64,000 bases of DNA from an uncultured Collinsella sp. (GTDB taxonomy: Bacteria > Actinomycetota > Coriobacteriia > Coriobacteriales > Coriobacteriaceae): assembly GCA_900541715.1 (NCBI GenBank), contig UQLI01000005.1:1-64000 (forward strand). The letters are read 5' to 3'. This document shows positions 29,585 through 38,039 of this stretch, piece by piece (the first letter of the stretch is position 1; each line of letters starts with the position of its first letter). The translations under genes and the position numbers were made by a program. The notes beneath the pieces are model-generated. The model saw nothing but the letters and a program-made list of their open reading frames with translations. It ran no database searches and was not told the DNA's origin.

Positions 29585-30814
29585 CTACACGCGCGTCGCA
29601 TCCTTGGGGCTCATGGTCATGCTCTGGAAGCGGTTCTCCATGTAGTCGTTATCGAAATACTTGCCGTAGAACTGCGCGACGGGAATATCCGGCTCCGTGC
29701 CGTTGACGCGCTGGTACCAGTAGTCGAGCGACTGCAGCGTCATGACGCCGTCGACCAGCATAATGACGGTAAAGATGACGGTAGCCGAGTAGCGACTCTT
29801 CCACGGAATCATGTTGATGAGCTTGAGCAGCCTCGGCAGCAGCAGCTTGATCCAGATAAGGCCACCCAGGCCCCACAGGCAGGCAAAGCCCGTGCAGGTG
29901 CGTCCGCCCGTAAGGACGGCGAGCGGGTCGGGCATGCCGAACAGCTTCATGTGCGAGTAGCTCCACGAGACCACGCCAAATGAGGTCTGCATAAACCAGC
30001 CCACGAACACCTCAAAGCTCGCGCCGAGTACAGCGCTTACCAGGAAAATGATGATGGGGTTCTTTTTATAGAAGCGGTTGAGCACCATGGTCATGAGTAC
30101 GGCGCCAAAGCCATAGATGGGGCTGAAGGGACCAAACAGCATGCCGGCGCGGTCCTGGTAGACGCCTGGGTCGTCGACCGTCATGTGCCAGATGTCCTCG
30201 GCGATCAGGCCGAGCACGCAGCAGACGAGGAATACCCAGAACAGGTTGAAGTAGTTGAGCTTGATGTAGCCCTTGCTGGTTTCATCGCGGCCGAGCATGC
30301 CCTCGGCGGCGGCGTCGCGGTCGAGCATCTCCTGCAGGCGGCGCTGCAGTTCGCGCTCCTGGCGAAGCGTAGGATCGACGGTGGCTGAAAGCGCGATGAG
30401 GATGCCGAGCTGGATGGCGGGGCGTAGCAAAAAGAGACCGATACCCTGGAGCATCACGTCGACCAAAAGCTCGACGACGGTGAATGCAATAAGGATGTAG
30501 GACAGGCGGGCGGCGTTGCGGCGCTGGTTTTTGATAAGGTCCAGGCCAAAGATGATCAGGATGACGGCACTTGCTGCAGAGAGCATGATGCCGGCGACGA
30601 TGAGTCCAACCGAGACCAGCATATTGTCGCCGAGCTTTTCGGCGGCGTTGCCGTTGATGAGCGCGGTGATGACCTGCCACATAAAGGCGGCGACTGACGG
30701 GAGTGTGCCCACGCCGGACAGGATGCACAGGACGGCGTACACCTTGATGATGAGGGGAATCTTCTTGACCTCCGTGGCGCTGGGGACGCTGGGGTCGAGT
30801 TCGTTTCGATCCAT
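29585..30814 (-). CDS. Multi-pass membrane protein, CmpB-like (ABC_trans_CmpB family)
   Basis: 409 residues. A short charged N-terminus precedes four predicted helices (~25-150). A cytoplasmic stretch with EREL/RLQEMLDRD follows, then the conserved domain GYIKLNYFNLFWVFLVCCVLG to the end with about five helices. The domain contains FGPFSPIYGFGAVLM, FEVFVGWFMQ and WSYSHMKLFG, which I recognise from the CmpB/'putative ABC-transporter type IV' family. No ATPase gene is adjacent, and the family's role is unknown. AAAGG precedes the start. Convergent with the MoaE-like gene and divergent from purF. Confidence 0.8.
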   Translation of the reverse strand: MDRNELDPSVPSATEVKKIPLIIKVYAVLCILSGVGTLPSVAAFMWQVITALINGNAAEKLGDNMLVSVGLIVAGIMLSAASAVILIIFGLDLIKNQRRNAARLSYILIAFTVVELLVDVMLQGIGLFLLRPAIQLGILIALSATVDPTLRQERELQRRLQEMLDRDAAAEGMLGRDETSKGYIKLNYFNLFWVFLVCCVLGLIAEDIWHMTVDDPGVYQDRAGMLFGPFSPIYGFGAVLMTMVLNRFYKKNPIIIFLVSAVLGASFEVFVGWFMQTSFGVVSWSYSHMKLFGMPDPLAVLTGGRTCTGFACLWGLGGLIWIKLLLPRLLKLINMIPWKSRYSATVIFTVIMLVDGVMTLQSLDYWYQRVNGTEPDIPVAQFYGKYFDNDYMENRFQSMTMSPKDATRV

Positions 30815-31089
30815 ACAGAACCTTTCTCGCTTTGTCCTAGGTTACAAGGATACGCCGCCGATCTGCCAAAAGACAGGACGAACGTCCCAATTGCAACAAT
30901 GCAACCCTCAACGGTGGGCGCGGCGCGGCACTGGCGTCCATGTCGTGTAGCCAAATAAATGTTTGGCCGCAAAACGGATTATTAGCTCGGTGGGCTTTTA
31001 AAAAGCGCTGCTCATGCGCTGGGGAGCGCGTCGCGCCGTGCGTATAATAAGGCGGGTAACGCCAAAATACGAGGCTCTGAGGGGATGCC
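30815..31089. promoter_or_regulatory. Divergent promoter region, CmpB-like gene / purF
   Basis: TATAAT at 31043-31048 is the likely -10 for purF; the -35 is weak. No obvious purine riboswitch fold is seen. Confidence 0.5.
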
Positions 31090-32760
31090 ATGTCTCAAGA
31101 AACCATCCGCGCGGCCGAGCGTGCCGCGGGACAGGTGAACGCCATGTCGACGTATGATCCGGACTACGACCAGCTGCATGAGGAATGCGGCGTTTTTGGT
31201 GTCTGGGCGCCCGATCGCGACGTGGCTCGACTGACGTACTTTGGCCTGCGTGCACTGCAGCACCGTGGCCAAGAATCGGCGGGAATCGCTGTTGGTGACG
31301 GCGGTACGGTTATGGTCCGCAAGGATCTGGGCCTGCTCGACCGCGTGTTCTCCAATGCCGACTTGTCGACGCTCTCCGGTCAGCTGGCCGTGGGTCATGT
31401 GCGCTACGGCACCGCCGGCGCCAAGAGCTGGGAAGCCTCTCAGCCGCACCTCTCTACCATCAATAGCGTCATTATCGCGCTCGCGCACAACGGCACCCTC
31501 GTCAACACCGACGAGCTGCGCCGCCAGCTGATCGAGCTGGGCGTGCCGTTCCTCTCCAACTCGGATTCCGAGGTCGCGACCAAACTCATCGGCTACTTTA
31601 CTCAGCGTACAGGCCATCTGCGCGAGGGCATTCGCAAGACCATGGAGCTCGTGCGCGGCGGCTACGCCATGACACTCATCAACGAGCAGGCACTCTACGC
31701 ATTTCGCGATCCGCACGGCATTCGCCCGCTCGTGCTGGGCAAGCTGGTGGACGAGGGCCTGGACCAGGCCGATGCCGCATCCGTTTCGCAGCTGCCGTCG
31801 CAGGACGGCGCCGCGACGGTCGACGCCACCACCCATGTCACCCGCGCCGGCGGCTGGGTCGTCGCCTCCGAGACTTGTGCGCTCGACATTGTGGGCGCCG
31901 AGTACGTCCGCGACGTCCGTCCCGGCGAGATTTTGCGCATCAGCGCCGAAGGCCTTGTGTCCGAGCAGGGCGTGCCTGCCGCCGAAGAGCCTGCTAACTG
32001 CATCTTTGAGCAGGTCTACTTCGCTCGCCCCGATTCCATCATGAACGGCAAGAGCGTCTATGCCTGCCGTTATGACATGGGTCGTCAGCTGGCACATGAG
32101 GAGCCCGTCGAGGCCGACCTGGTCATCGGCGTGCCCGACTCCGGCCTGCCGCCCGCGGAGGGGTATTCGCACGAGAGCGGTATTCCCTTTGGCGAGGGTC
32201 TTATCAAGAACCGCTACGTGGGCCGTACGTTTATCGAGCCCACGCAGGAGCTGCGCGCCATGGGCGTGCGTATGAAACTCAACCCGCTGCGCGACAACAT
32301 CGAGGGCAAGCGCCTGGTTGTCATCGACGACTCCATCGTCCGCGGCACCACCATGGTGCAGCTCGTCAAGATGCTGCGCAACGCCGGCGCCAAGGAGATT
32401 CATATCCGCATCAACTCGCCCGAGGTCATCTGGCCGTGCTTCTACGGTATCGATACCGACGTGCAGTCGCAGCTCATCAGCGCCAACAAGACGGTCGATG
32501 AGATTTGCGAGTATATCGGCGCCGATTCGCTGGCCTTCCTTTCGGTCGAGGGCCTGCTGAAGGTCATGCCCAAGGGCGGTTACTGCGATGCGTGCTTTAC
32601 CGGACGCTACCCCGTGGCGATTCCCGAGAGCTTTGGCCGCGACAAGTTCATGGAGGGCTTCAAGCCCCGCAACCTGGACAAGCCGCTGCACTTTGACGAC
32701 GACGCCGTGGTCGAGAAATACGACGACCGCAGCTGGGAAGAGGAGCACGGCGAGGCCTAA
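31090..32760 (+). CDS. purF: Amidophosphoribosyltransferase (glutamine-PRPP amidotransferase)
   Basis: 556 residues. First committed step of purine synthesis: PRPP plus glutamine to phosphoribosylamine. The N-terminal nucleophile is Cys33 (EECGVFG), so a ~32-residue propeptide must be removed, as in the Bacillus-type enzyme. The PRPP motif is VVIDDSIVRGTTM. Iron-sulfur ligands are seen in NCIFEQ, WPCFYGID and CDACFTG, the oxygen-sensing [4Fe-4S] class. GAGGGG lies six bases before the ATG. First gene of a purF-purM-purN group; a 48-bp repeat begins at its stop codon. Confidence 0.98.
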   Translation: MSQETIRAAERAAGQVNAMSTYDPDYDQLHEECGVFGVWAPDRDVARLTYFGLRALQHRGQESAGIAVGDGGTVMVRKDLGLLDRVFSNADLSTLSGQLAVGHVRYGTAGAKSWEASQPHLSTINSVIIALAHNGTLVNTDELRRQLIELGVPFLSNSDSEVATKLIGYFTQRTGHLREGIRKTMELVRGGYAMTLINEQALYAFRDPHGIRPLVLGKLVDEGLDQADAASVSQLPSQDGAATVDATTHVTRAGGWVVASETCALDIVGAEYVRDVRPGEILRISAEGLVSEQGVPAAEEPANCIFEQVYFARPDSIMNGKSVYACRYDMGRQLAHEEPVEADLVIGVPDSGLPPAEGYSHESGIPFGEGLIKNRYVGRTFIEPTQELRAMGVRMKLNPLRDNIEGKRLVVIDDSIVRGTTMVQLVKMLRNAGAKEIHIRINSPEVIWPCFYGIDTDVQSQLISANKTVDEICEYIGADSLAFLSVEGLLKVMPKGGYCDACFTGRYPVAIPESFGRDKFMEGFKPRNLDKPLHFDDDAVVEKYDDRSWEEEHGEA

Positions 32761-32805
32761 AACCTGCCATTTACGGACAGGTTTATTTTGGTAGGTTTTA
32801 CCTGC
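32758..32805 (+). repeat. 48-bp repeat starting at the purF stop codon
   Basis: Contains AAACCT...AGGTTT and AGGTTTTACCT symmetries. Matched at most positions by the reverse complement of 58754-58801, which likewise begins at a stop codon (pth). A partial copy lies at 58613-58640. Confidence 0.75.
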
Positions 32806-32916
32806 TGTTTTGTTGATATGACGGCGCGTGTTGTTATGACGCGCGCCGAATCAAACGCAACTATGAGCACCGTTTGGCGCCTGGGCGGCGAACGGTAGTG
32901 GGAGAGGAAGGCTCAG

Positions 32917-34020
32917 ATGAGCGACAGCAAGCATGTGACGTATGAGGACGCCGGCGTCGATACCGCCGAGGGCGGCCGCGCCGTTGACGCTATTAAGCAG
33001 ATGGTCAAGGACACCAATCGCCCCGAGGTTATCGGCGGCATTGGCGGCTTTGGTGGCCTGTTCTCGGCCGCCGCGCTTAAGGATATGGAAGACCCGATCC
33101 TGATCAGCGGCACCGACGGCGTGGGCACCAAGCTCGTGCTCGCCCAGATTATGGACCGCCACGAGACGGTGGGCCAGGACCTGGTCGCCATGTGCGTCAA
33201 CGACATTCTGGCTTCGGGCGCCGAGCCGCTGTTCTTCCTGGATTACGTCGCCATCGGTCACATCGAGGCCGAGCACATGGCAAAGATCATTAAGGGCGTG
33301 GCCGACGGCTGCAAGCTTGCGGGCTGCGCGCTCGTGGGCGGCGAGATGGCCGAGCACCCGGGTGTTATGGCTCCTGCCGACTACGACCTCGCCGGCTTTA
33401 CCGTGGGCGTTGTCGATCGTCCCAAGATGCTCGACCCCGCAAACGTCCGCCCCGGCGACGTGATCTTGGGCCTGCCTTCCACCGGCGTTCACTCCAACGG
33501 CTACTCGCTCGTGCGCAAGGTTATCGGCGTTGACGGCATCAAGCCGGGCACGCCCGAGGCAGCCGCTAAGGCCGAGGAGCTGAGCCGTCCGCTCGAGGAG
33601 CTCGGCGGCGCATCGCTCGCCGACGCTCTGCTGGCTCCCACGCGCATCTATGTGAAGCCGATTCTGGAGTTGCTGCGTGGCGGTGCCAACGCTCACGCCA
33701 TCGCCCACATCACCGGCGGCGGCATCACCGAGAACCTCAACCGCGCGCTCGCCGACGACGTCGACGCCGTGGTTACCCGCAACGGCGCCGAGATGGGTTG
33801 GGACGTTCCGCCCGTCATCACCTACGTGTCGAGCCAGGCCGAGCTCGCGCCCAACGAGGCATGCAAGACCTTCAATATGGGCGTTGGCCTGTGCCTGATC
33901 GTCGCTCCCGAGGACGAGGCTGCCGTGACCGAGGCTCTGGTCGCGCTGGGCGAGAAGCCGTTCCGCGTGGGCGAGTGCGTCGAGGGTTCCGGTAAGGTCG
34001 TGTACTCCGATGAGCGCTAA
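32917..34020 (+). CDS. purM: Phosphoribosylformylglycinamidine cyclo-ligase (AIR synthetase)
   Basis: 367 residues, slightly longer than usual. It closes the imidazole ring of AIR using ATP. Signatures: TYEDAGVD, ISGTDGVGTKLVLA, DLVAMCVNDILASGAEPLFFLDY and FNMGVGLC. AGGAAGG lies before the ATG. The stop codon overlaps the likely purN start by 11 bases, implying coupling. Confidence 0.97.
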   Translation: MSDSKHVTYEDAGVDTAEGGRAVDAIKQMVKDTNRPEVIGGIGGFGGLFSAAALKDMEDPILISGTDGVGTKLVLAQIMDRHETVGQDLVAMCVNDILASGAEPLFFLDYVAIGHIEAEHMAKIIKGVADGCKLAGCALVGGEMAEHPGVMAPADYDLAGFTVGVVDRPKMLDPANVRPGDVILGLPSTGVHSNGYSLVRKVIGVDGIKPGTPEAAAKAEELSRPLEELGGASLADALLAPTRIYVKPILELLRGGANAHAIAHITGGGITENLNRALADDVDAVVTRNGAEMGWDVPPVITYVSSQAELAPNEACKTFNMGVGLCLIVAPEDEAAVTEALVALGEKPFRVGECVEGSGKVVYSDER

Positions 34021-34708
34021 CGAGCAGATGGCTGCCGCCGAGGACCTGGGCTTTGCGCCCTACACCCGTCCGACCGGAACCGATATGGCCGAGCCGCTCA
34101 AGATCGGCGTGCTCATCAGTGGCTCGGGCACCAATCTGCAGGCACTCATCGACCTGATCGCCGCTGGAAAGCTCAACGCATCGATTGAACTTGTGGTGTC
34201 GAGCCGTCCTTCGGCCAAGGGCCTGCAGCGTGCCGAGCGCGCGGGCATCCAGACGCTCACGCTGTCCAAGGATGTCTATGCCGATCCCATCGCCGCCGAT
34301 GAGACCATTGCGCACGAGCTGCTCGAGCGTGGCTGCGAGTACGTGGTGATGGCTGGCTACATGCGCATGGTGCACACACCGCTGCTAGCAGCGTTCCCCA
34401 ACCGTGTGGTCAATCTGCACCCGGCGCTGCTGCCGAGCTTTACTGGCGCCCATGCGATTGATGACGCGTTTGCGCGCGGCGTCAAGGTGACCGGTGTGAC
34501 CGTGCACTTTGCCAACGAGATCTACGACAACGGCCCCATCATCGCTCAGCGCGCGCTGGCTGTCGAGGAGGGCTGGGACGTCGACACACTCGAGGAGCAT
34601 ATCCACGCGATCGAGCATGTGCTGTACCCCGAGGTCGTGCAGATGCTCGCCGACGGCCGCGTCCACGTGCTGGAGAGCGGCAAGGTCGCAATTGATGCGG
34701 CGCGTTAG
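34010..34708 (+). CDS. purN: Phosphoribosylglycinamide formyltransferase
   Basis: 232 residues if started at 34010 inside the purM stop; ~25 residues longer at the N-terminus than typical PurN. The ATG at 34085 would begin MAEPLKIGVLISGSGTNLQA and also fits the family. Neither has a strong ribosome binding site, so the start is uncertain. Motifs: SGSGTNLQ (phosphate loop), the AGYMRMVH region, NLHPALLPSFTGAHAIDDAF with the catalytic His-Asp pair, and VHFANEIYDNGPII. It formylates GAR with 10-formyl-THF. Confidence 0.95.
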   Translation: MSANEQMAAAEDLGFAPYTRPTGTDMAEPLKIGVLISGSGTNLQALIDLIAAGKLNASIELVVSSRPSAKGLQRAERAGIQTLTLSKDVYADPIAADETIAHELLERGCEYVVMAGYMRMVHTPLLAAFPNRVVNLHPALLPSFTGAHAIDDAFARGVKVTGVTVHFANEIYDNGPIIAQRALAVEEGWDVDTLEEHIHAIEHVLYPEVVQMLADGRVHVLESGKVAIDAAR

Positions 34709-34758
34709 TTCGTGTAAAAGGGTCGCCTAGGTTTCGTTGAGGCGTAAACAATCAGAAT

Positions 34759-34804
34759 AGCCGATTGGGGCATATGGAATCACGTGTGACCCAATCGGCT
34801 TTTA
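34759..34804 (+). terminator. Terminator of the purF-purM-purN group
   Basis: AGCCGATTGGG pairs with CCCAATCGGCT, followed by TTTTA. Confidence 0.9.
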
Positions 34805-35159
34805 CTATCTCTTTGATTTCGGGCTCCTGATAACGTGACGGGTGGTCTCGAAAAATGAGGGCGGTTGGCTGCGCGCATGATATGGATATCAGCGGCGATA
34901 TCTCCATCTCGATAAATAAAGATGGCTTCAAGTTGAGCATCGGTTCGGACTTCGAGGTGCGGCCCTGTTCAGCGAAAGTTCTTACACTAACACTCATGCC
35001 GTGAGCTAGGATAACTAGCCGGTATAGGGTCACTTGAGCGGGTATGCGTCTGTTCAAGCGGCCTATTGGCTTGCTTAAGAAATAGTTAAACTACGTAGCG
35101 TACAGCGCGTGAGTGACTTACGACTCAGCGAAACTAAAGGGAATCGGAGAAGAAGGCCC
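34805..35159. other. Gene-free stretch before the zinc-ribbon genes
   Basis: A 48-codon ORF at 34855-35001 (MRAVGCAHDMDISGDI...) has a protein-like composition but no ribosome binding site, so it may be a gene remnant. Promoter elements are not clear. Confidence 0.35.
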
Positions 35160-36377
35160 ATGTTTTGCCCCAAATGCGGTAGCAAAATAAGCGACGATGC
35201 GCGATTCTGTACCGAATGCGGCCTGCCCTTGGGCGGGCTCTCGGGCAAGACTGCGGCCGAGGAGGGGCCCAAGGCCGAGCCGTCGGAGCGAGAATCATCG
35301 TCCGCTGAAGTCATATTGGAACCCACAGATACCGAAACGGACTCTGCGATAGGATCCGCGAATGCCGGGTCCACAGCAGAACCGAGTCTCGAACCGGTCT
35401 CGAAGACTGCGAGTAGCGGTCACTCCCAGATGTACAACTTCTTTATGCAACGCTGTCAGGTCGGTAACCGCCTAGTGCCGCAGTTCGCTATCATGATTGC
35501 CGCATTTATCGCCGCGGCAGGCATCGCTTACGCTGCTTTCATGCTCTACAAGAACGTCATCGAGCCCAATCTCCAGCAGCAATCCGTGCAGCAGGAGCAA
35601 ACGACCGAAAGGCCCAAGAAGGACGAGAGAGCGGCCGAAGAAGTTGTCTATACGTTGGAGGCAAAATCATTGACGGTGTCTGCTCCGGTCGACCCTATGT
35701 TAAATCGGGGCGAGCGGACTGACATGGAATGGTCCTATCCGCAACTTAAGAGCTCCGCCAAAGACGACATCACAGACAAAATTAACAAGGCGATTCTCGA
35801 GCCACTTCAAATTGATGCGGAGCGAACGAATCGAGCATCAGATAATGAGCAATCAAATGCTGGGTTGTACCCCGACGGCGAATTTCCCTGCATATCGAGA
35901 AACGTGACGGTTACGTACATGGATGAGAACTATTTTTGTATCCGTGACGAGCGCTATTCGACGGGATGGGGCCCGCATGGCGACACGGTTGTGACTGGTG
36001 TTATTTTTGATTTGCATACGGGTGATACTGTTAGTCCTCAGGACATGTTTGGCATTGATACCGAGGATCTTGCCAGTTCTATGAGTTCGGCAGTTTGGCC
36101 GTATCTTACGGAAATAGGCAGAGAGTATCCGTCTGACTACAACTCTATGCTCATGCGGAGCAATTCTTCAGACTATTCAATCAAGGGTTCAACATGCTTG
36201 TATGTGACATCCAAGGGGCTGGTGTATCGCACCGAAGACTATGAGCTCGGTACTTTTGCGGACGGCAATTGCGAGATTTTGGTTGCGTCCTGGGATGATG
36301 AGTCTCAAGTTGGGTCCGAAGTAACCCCTGATGAGGTCAAGGACGGTACAACGGTGAAAGTCGATAAGGAGGACTAA
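35160..36377 (+). CDS. Membrane-anchored zinc-ribbon protein with a DUF3298-like (RsiV-type) extracellular domain
   Basis: 405 residues from the ATG at 35160 behind AGAAGG. The N-terminal zinc ribbon is CPKCGSKISDDARFCTECG. An acidic Ser/Glu linker leads to FFMQRCQVGNRLVPQF, then a membrane helix (~120-142, IMIAAFIAAAGIAYAAFMLY). The exterior domain reads MEWSYPQL...INKAIL...VTYMDENYFCIRDERY...VIFDLHTGDTVSPQDMF, the pattern of DUF3298/RsiV C-terminal domains. The zinc ribbon faces the cytoplasm and the domain faces outward. The block around the helix is shared with the protein at 41790-43283. One base separates it from the next gene. Role unknown. Confidence 0.8.
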   Translation: MFCPKCGSKISDDARFCTECGLPLGGLSGKTAAEEGPKAEPSERESSSAEVILEPTDTETDSAIGSANAGSTAEPSLEPVSKTASSGHSQMYNFFMQRCQVGNRLVPQFAIMIAAFIAAAGIAYAAFMLYKNVIEPNLQQQSVQQEQTTERPKKDERAAEEVVYTLEAKSLTVSAPVDPMLNRGERTDMEWSYPQLKSSAKDDITDKINKAILEPLQIDAERTNRASDNEQSNAGLYPDGEFPCISRNVTVTYMDENYFCIRDERYSTGWGPHGDTVVTGVIFDLHTGDTVSPQDMFGIDTEDLASSMSSAVWPYLTEIGREYPSDYNSMLMRSNSSDYSIKGSTCLYVTSKGLVYRTEDYELGTFADGNCEILVASWDDESQVGSEVTPDEVKDGTTVKVDKED

Positions 36378-36378
36378 C

Positions 36379-37998
36379 ATGTTCTGTCCCAACTGTGGAT
36401 TTGAGCTTGATGGCGATTTACGATACTGCACCGAGTGTGGCTATGCACTCGAAGATGCAAAGGCGGTGCTGAACTCTGCCAGCAACGAAGTGGCAGAAGA
36501 GCCTTCCGTTATCAATGAGGCTGCGGAAGAGATTTTCGCTAGTGACGAAACGGAGAAGGAGCCTTCCGCCGGTGCCGAGGCGGGGGAGGAAAAGTCGCCC
36601 GTGGAGAGCGAGCCCGTAGCGGACGAAGAAGACGACCAGCCCAAAGACGACGTGTCGTCCGGTGCAACGCCTTCGATTCCTGCCGTGCGCGCCGACCGGC
36701 CAAAACCGAGCAATCCGGTCGCCAAGCCCGTCGCGGCGCCAGCCCCTGTTCCTGCGGTGAATGCATCCGCACGGAAAAAGGAGCCCAAGGCGCTCTATAT
36801 CGTTGGTATCGTCGTTGGTCTGGCGGTCGTTGCCATCTTTAGCTACCTGCTGTTCTTTGGCAAGTCCGGCGGCGACGTTGCCCATTACGGCCAGGACAAG
36901 GCCATCGTGGTGGTCCAAGAATCCAAGATCACCCCGACCGACGCAAAGGGCGAGAAGCTCAAGAAGTACTCGGTGACCCTGAACGGCGATAACGGCTACA
37001 GCACCAACGCTGAGGTTAAGGGTGACGAGGGCTTCACGGTAAGCCAGTTTCCCAATGTCAAACCGGGAAAATACACCCTTACCGTTAAGGACTCCAAGTC
37101 AAAAGTCGAGTGGAGCATTCCTGTCAAAGTCGTCGATAACTCTAAATCCGCTGATGCCGAAAAAGAGGTTTCCCTCGAGGTGCCTAAGGCCAACGAGGCC
37201 GATACAAAGACAGACGAAGGCGACAAGAAGGATGGAGGCACCGCTGCGGACAATACCGCTGCGTATGCCGCTTACAAGCAAAAGTGCCAGGAATACCTCG
37301 CGTGCTATGGAGAGCCACAAATTGTTGAGGTGACTGATTCTGTCTATGCGATGCGAGGGCTTTGTCTTGTCGACCTCGTTGATTTTGATCAGGATGGCCA
37401 GCCTGAGTTCTTGACCGTTTTGAACGGTATGAGCGATGACGAATTAAAGAGTGCTTGGAATGGAGATACAGAGGGACTTCAGAAGTCCTACACCGTAGAG
37501 GTTTGGTCGGCAGTTGATGGTGGCGTCAAGAGACTTTACAGTCAAAATTGGCTTGATAACAGCAACGGAGGAACGATGTTTCTTCCACTGATTAAAGCGG
37601 ATGGCGGCAGCATCCTCGTAAGTCAAAGAACATATGAGATGAGCAATGCGATTACGGCATTGCTTGCTGGCAGGCAGGCTTTGGCCGGGGACAATACTTC
37701 GGTATATGGCAAGAAAGGCGATGTTTTTTCGCTTGTAGGCAACTACGAGTCCTGGGGAGTTGCGCCGAGCGAGGGCAATGGCTACGAAGGCTATTATGCG
37801 TCGGAGGGCAAGGAAATTTCCGAGACGGACTATAATGCCTTATATCAGCAATTTGGCTATGGGCACAATTACCGGACATACTACTTCCTTGATTTCTCGA
37901 CCTCAGGTTTCGACTCTATTTCGGGGGAATCCCACGTCGATCCCAATCAAGTTGCGGAAGTCACCAAAGATACGCTCAAAAAGGTGGGAATCGAATAA
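36379..37998 (+). CDS. Membrane-anchored zinc-ribbon protein with an Ig-like domain
   Basis: 539 residues; AAGGAGG lies inside the end of the previous gene. Zinc ribbon CPNCGFELDGDLRYCTECG at the start, then ~100 acidic and Pro/Ala-rich residues and one membrane helix (~137-157, ALYIVGIVVGLAVVAIFSYLLFF). Outside are an Ig-like module (~170-255), a Lys/Asp linker and a C-terminal domain with LVDLVDFDQDGQPEFLTVL, a Dx[DN]xDG-type motif that may bind calcium. A similar motif occurs in the 41790-43283 protein (DDLNGDGIDELLVGF). It is an operon mate of the preceding gene. Function unknown. Confidence 0.8.
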   Translation: MFCPNCGFELDGDLRYCTECGYALEDAKAVLNSASNEVAEEPSVINEAAEEIFASDETEKEPSAGAEAGEEKSPVESEPVADEEDDQPKDDVSSGATPSIPAVRADRPKPSNPVAKPVAAPAPVPAVNASARKKEPKALYIVGIVVGLAVVAIFSYLLFFGKSGGDVAHYGQDKAIVVVQESKITPTDAKGEKLKKYSVTLNGDNGYSTNAEVKGDEGFTVSQFPNVKPGKYTLTVKDSKSKVEWSIPVKVVDNSKSADAEKEVSLEVPKANEADTKTDEGDKKDGGTAADNTAAYAAYKQKCQEYLACYGEPQIVEVTDSVYAMRGLCLVDLVDFDQDGQPEFLTVLNGMSDDELKSAWNGDTEGLQKSYTVEVWSAVDGGVKRLYSQNWLDNSNGGTMFLPLIKADGGSILVSQRTYEMSNAITALLAGRQALAGDNTSVYGKKGDVFSLVGNYESWGVAPSEGNGYEGYYASEGKEISETDYNALYQQFGYGHNYRTYYFLDFSTSGFDSISGESHVDPNQVAEVTKDTLKKVGIE

Positions 37999-38004
37999 AA
38001 ACTG

Positions 38005-38038
38005 AAAGGGGCTTGGAAAACTGTTTCCAAGCCCCTTT
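38005..38038. terminator. Bidirectional terminator
   Basis: Perfect 15-bp stem AAAGGGGCTTGGAAA with a 4-base loop between convergent genes. Confidence 0.92.
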
Positions 38039-38039
38039 C

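Noticed and set aside
31000..31089. Purine riboswitch before purF
   Set aside because: The leader is short and I see no three-way-junction core; only a promoter is supported.
34855..35001. 48-codon plus-strand ORF
   Set aside because: Protein-like composition, but no ribosome binding site and no recognisable family; left as a possible remnant.
34752..35057. 101-codon minus-strand ORF after purN
   Set aside because: Its 3' end lies inside the purN terminator and it has no ribosome binding site.
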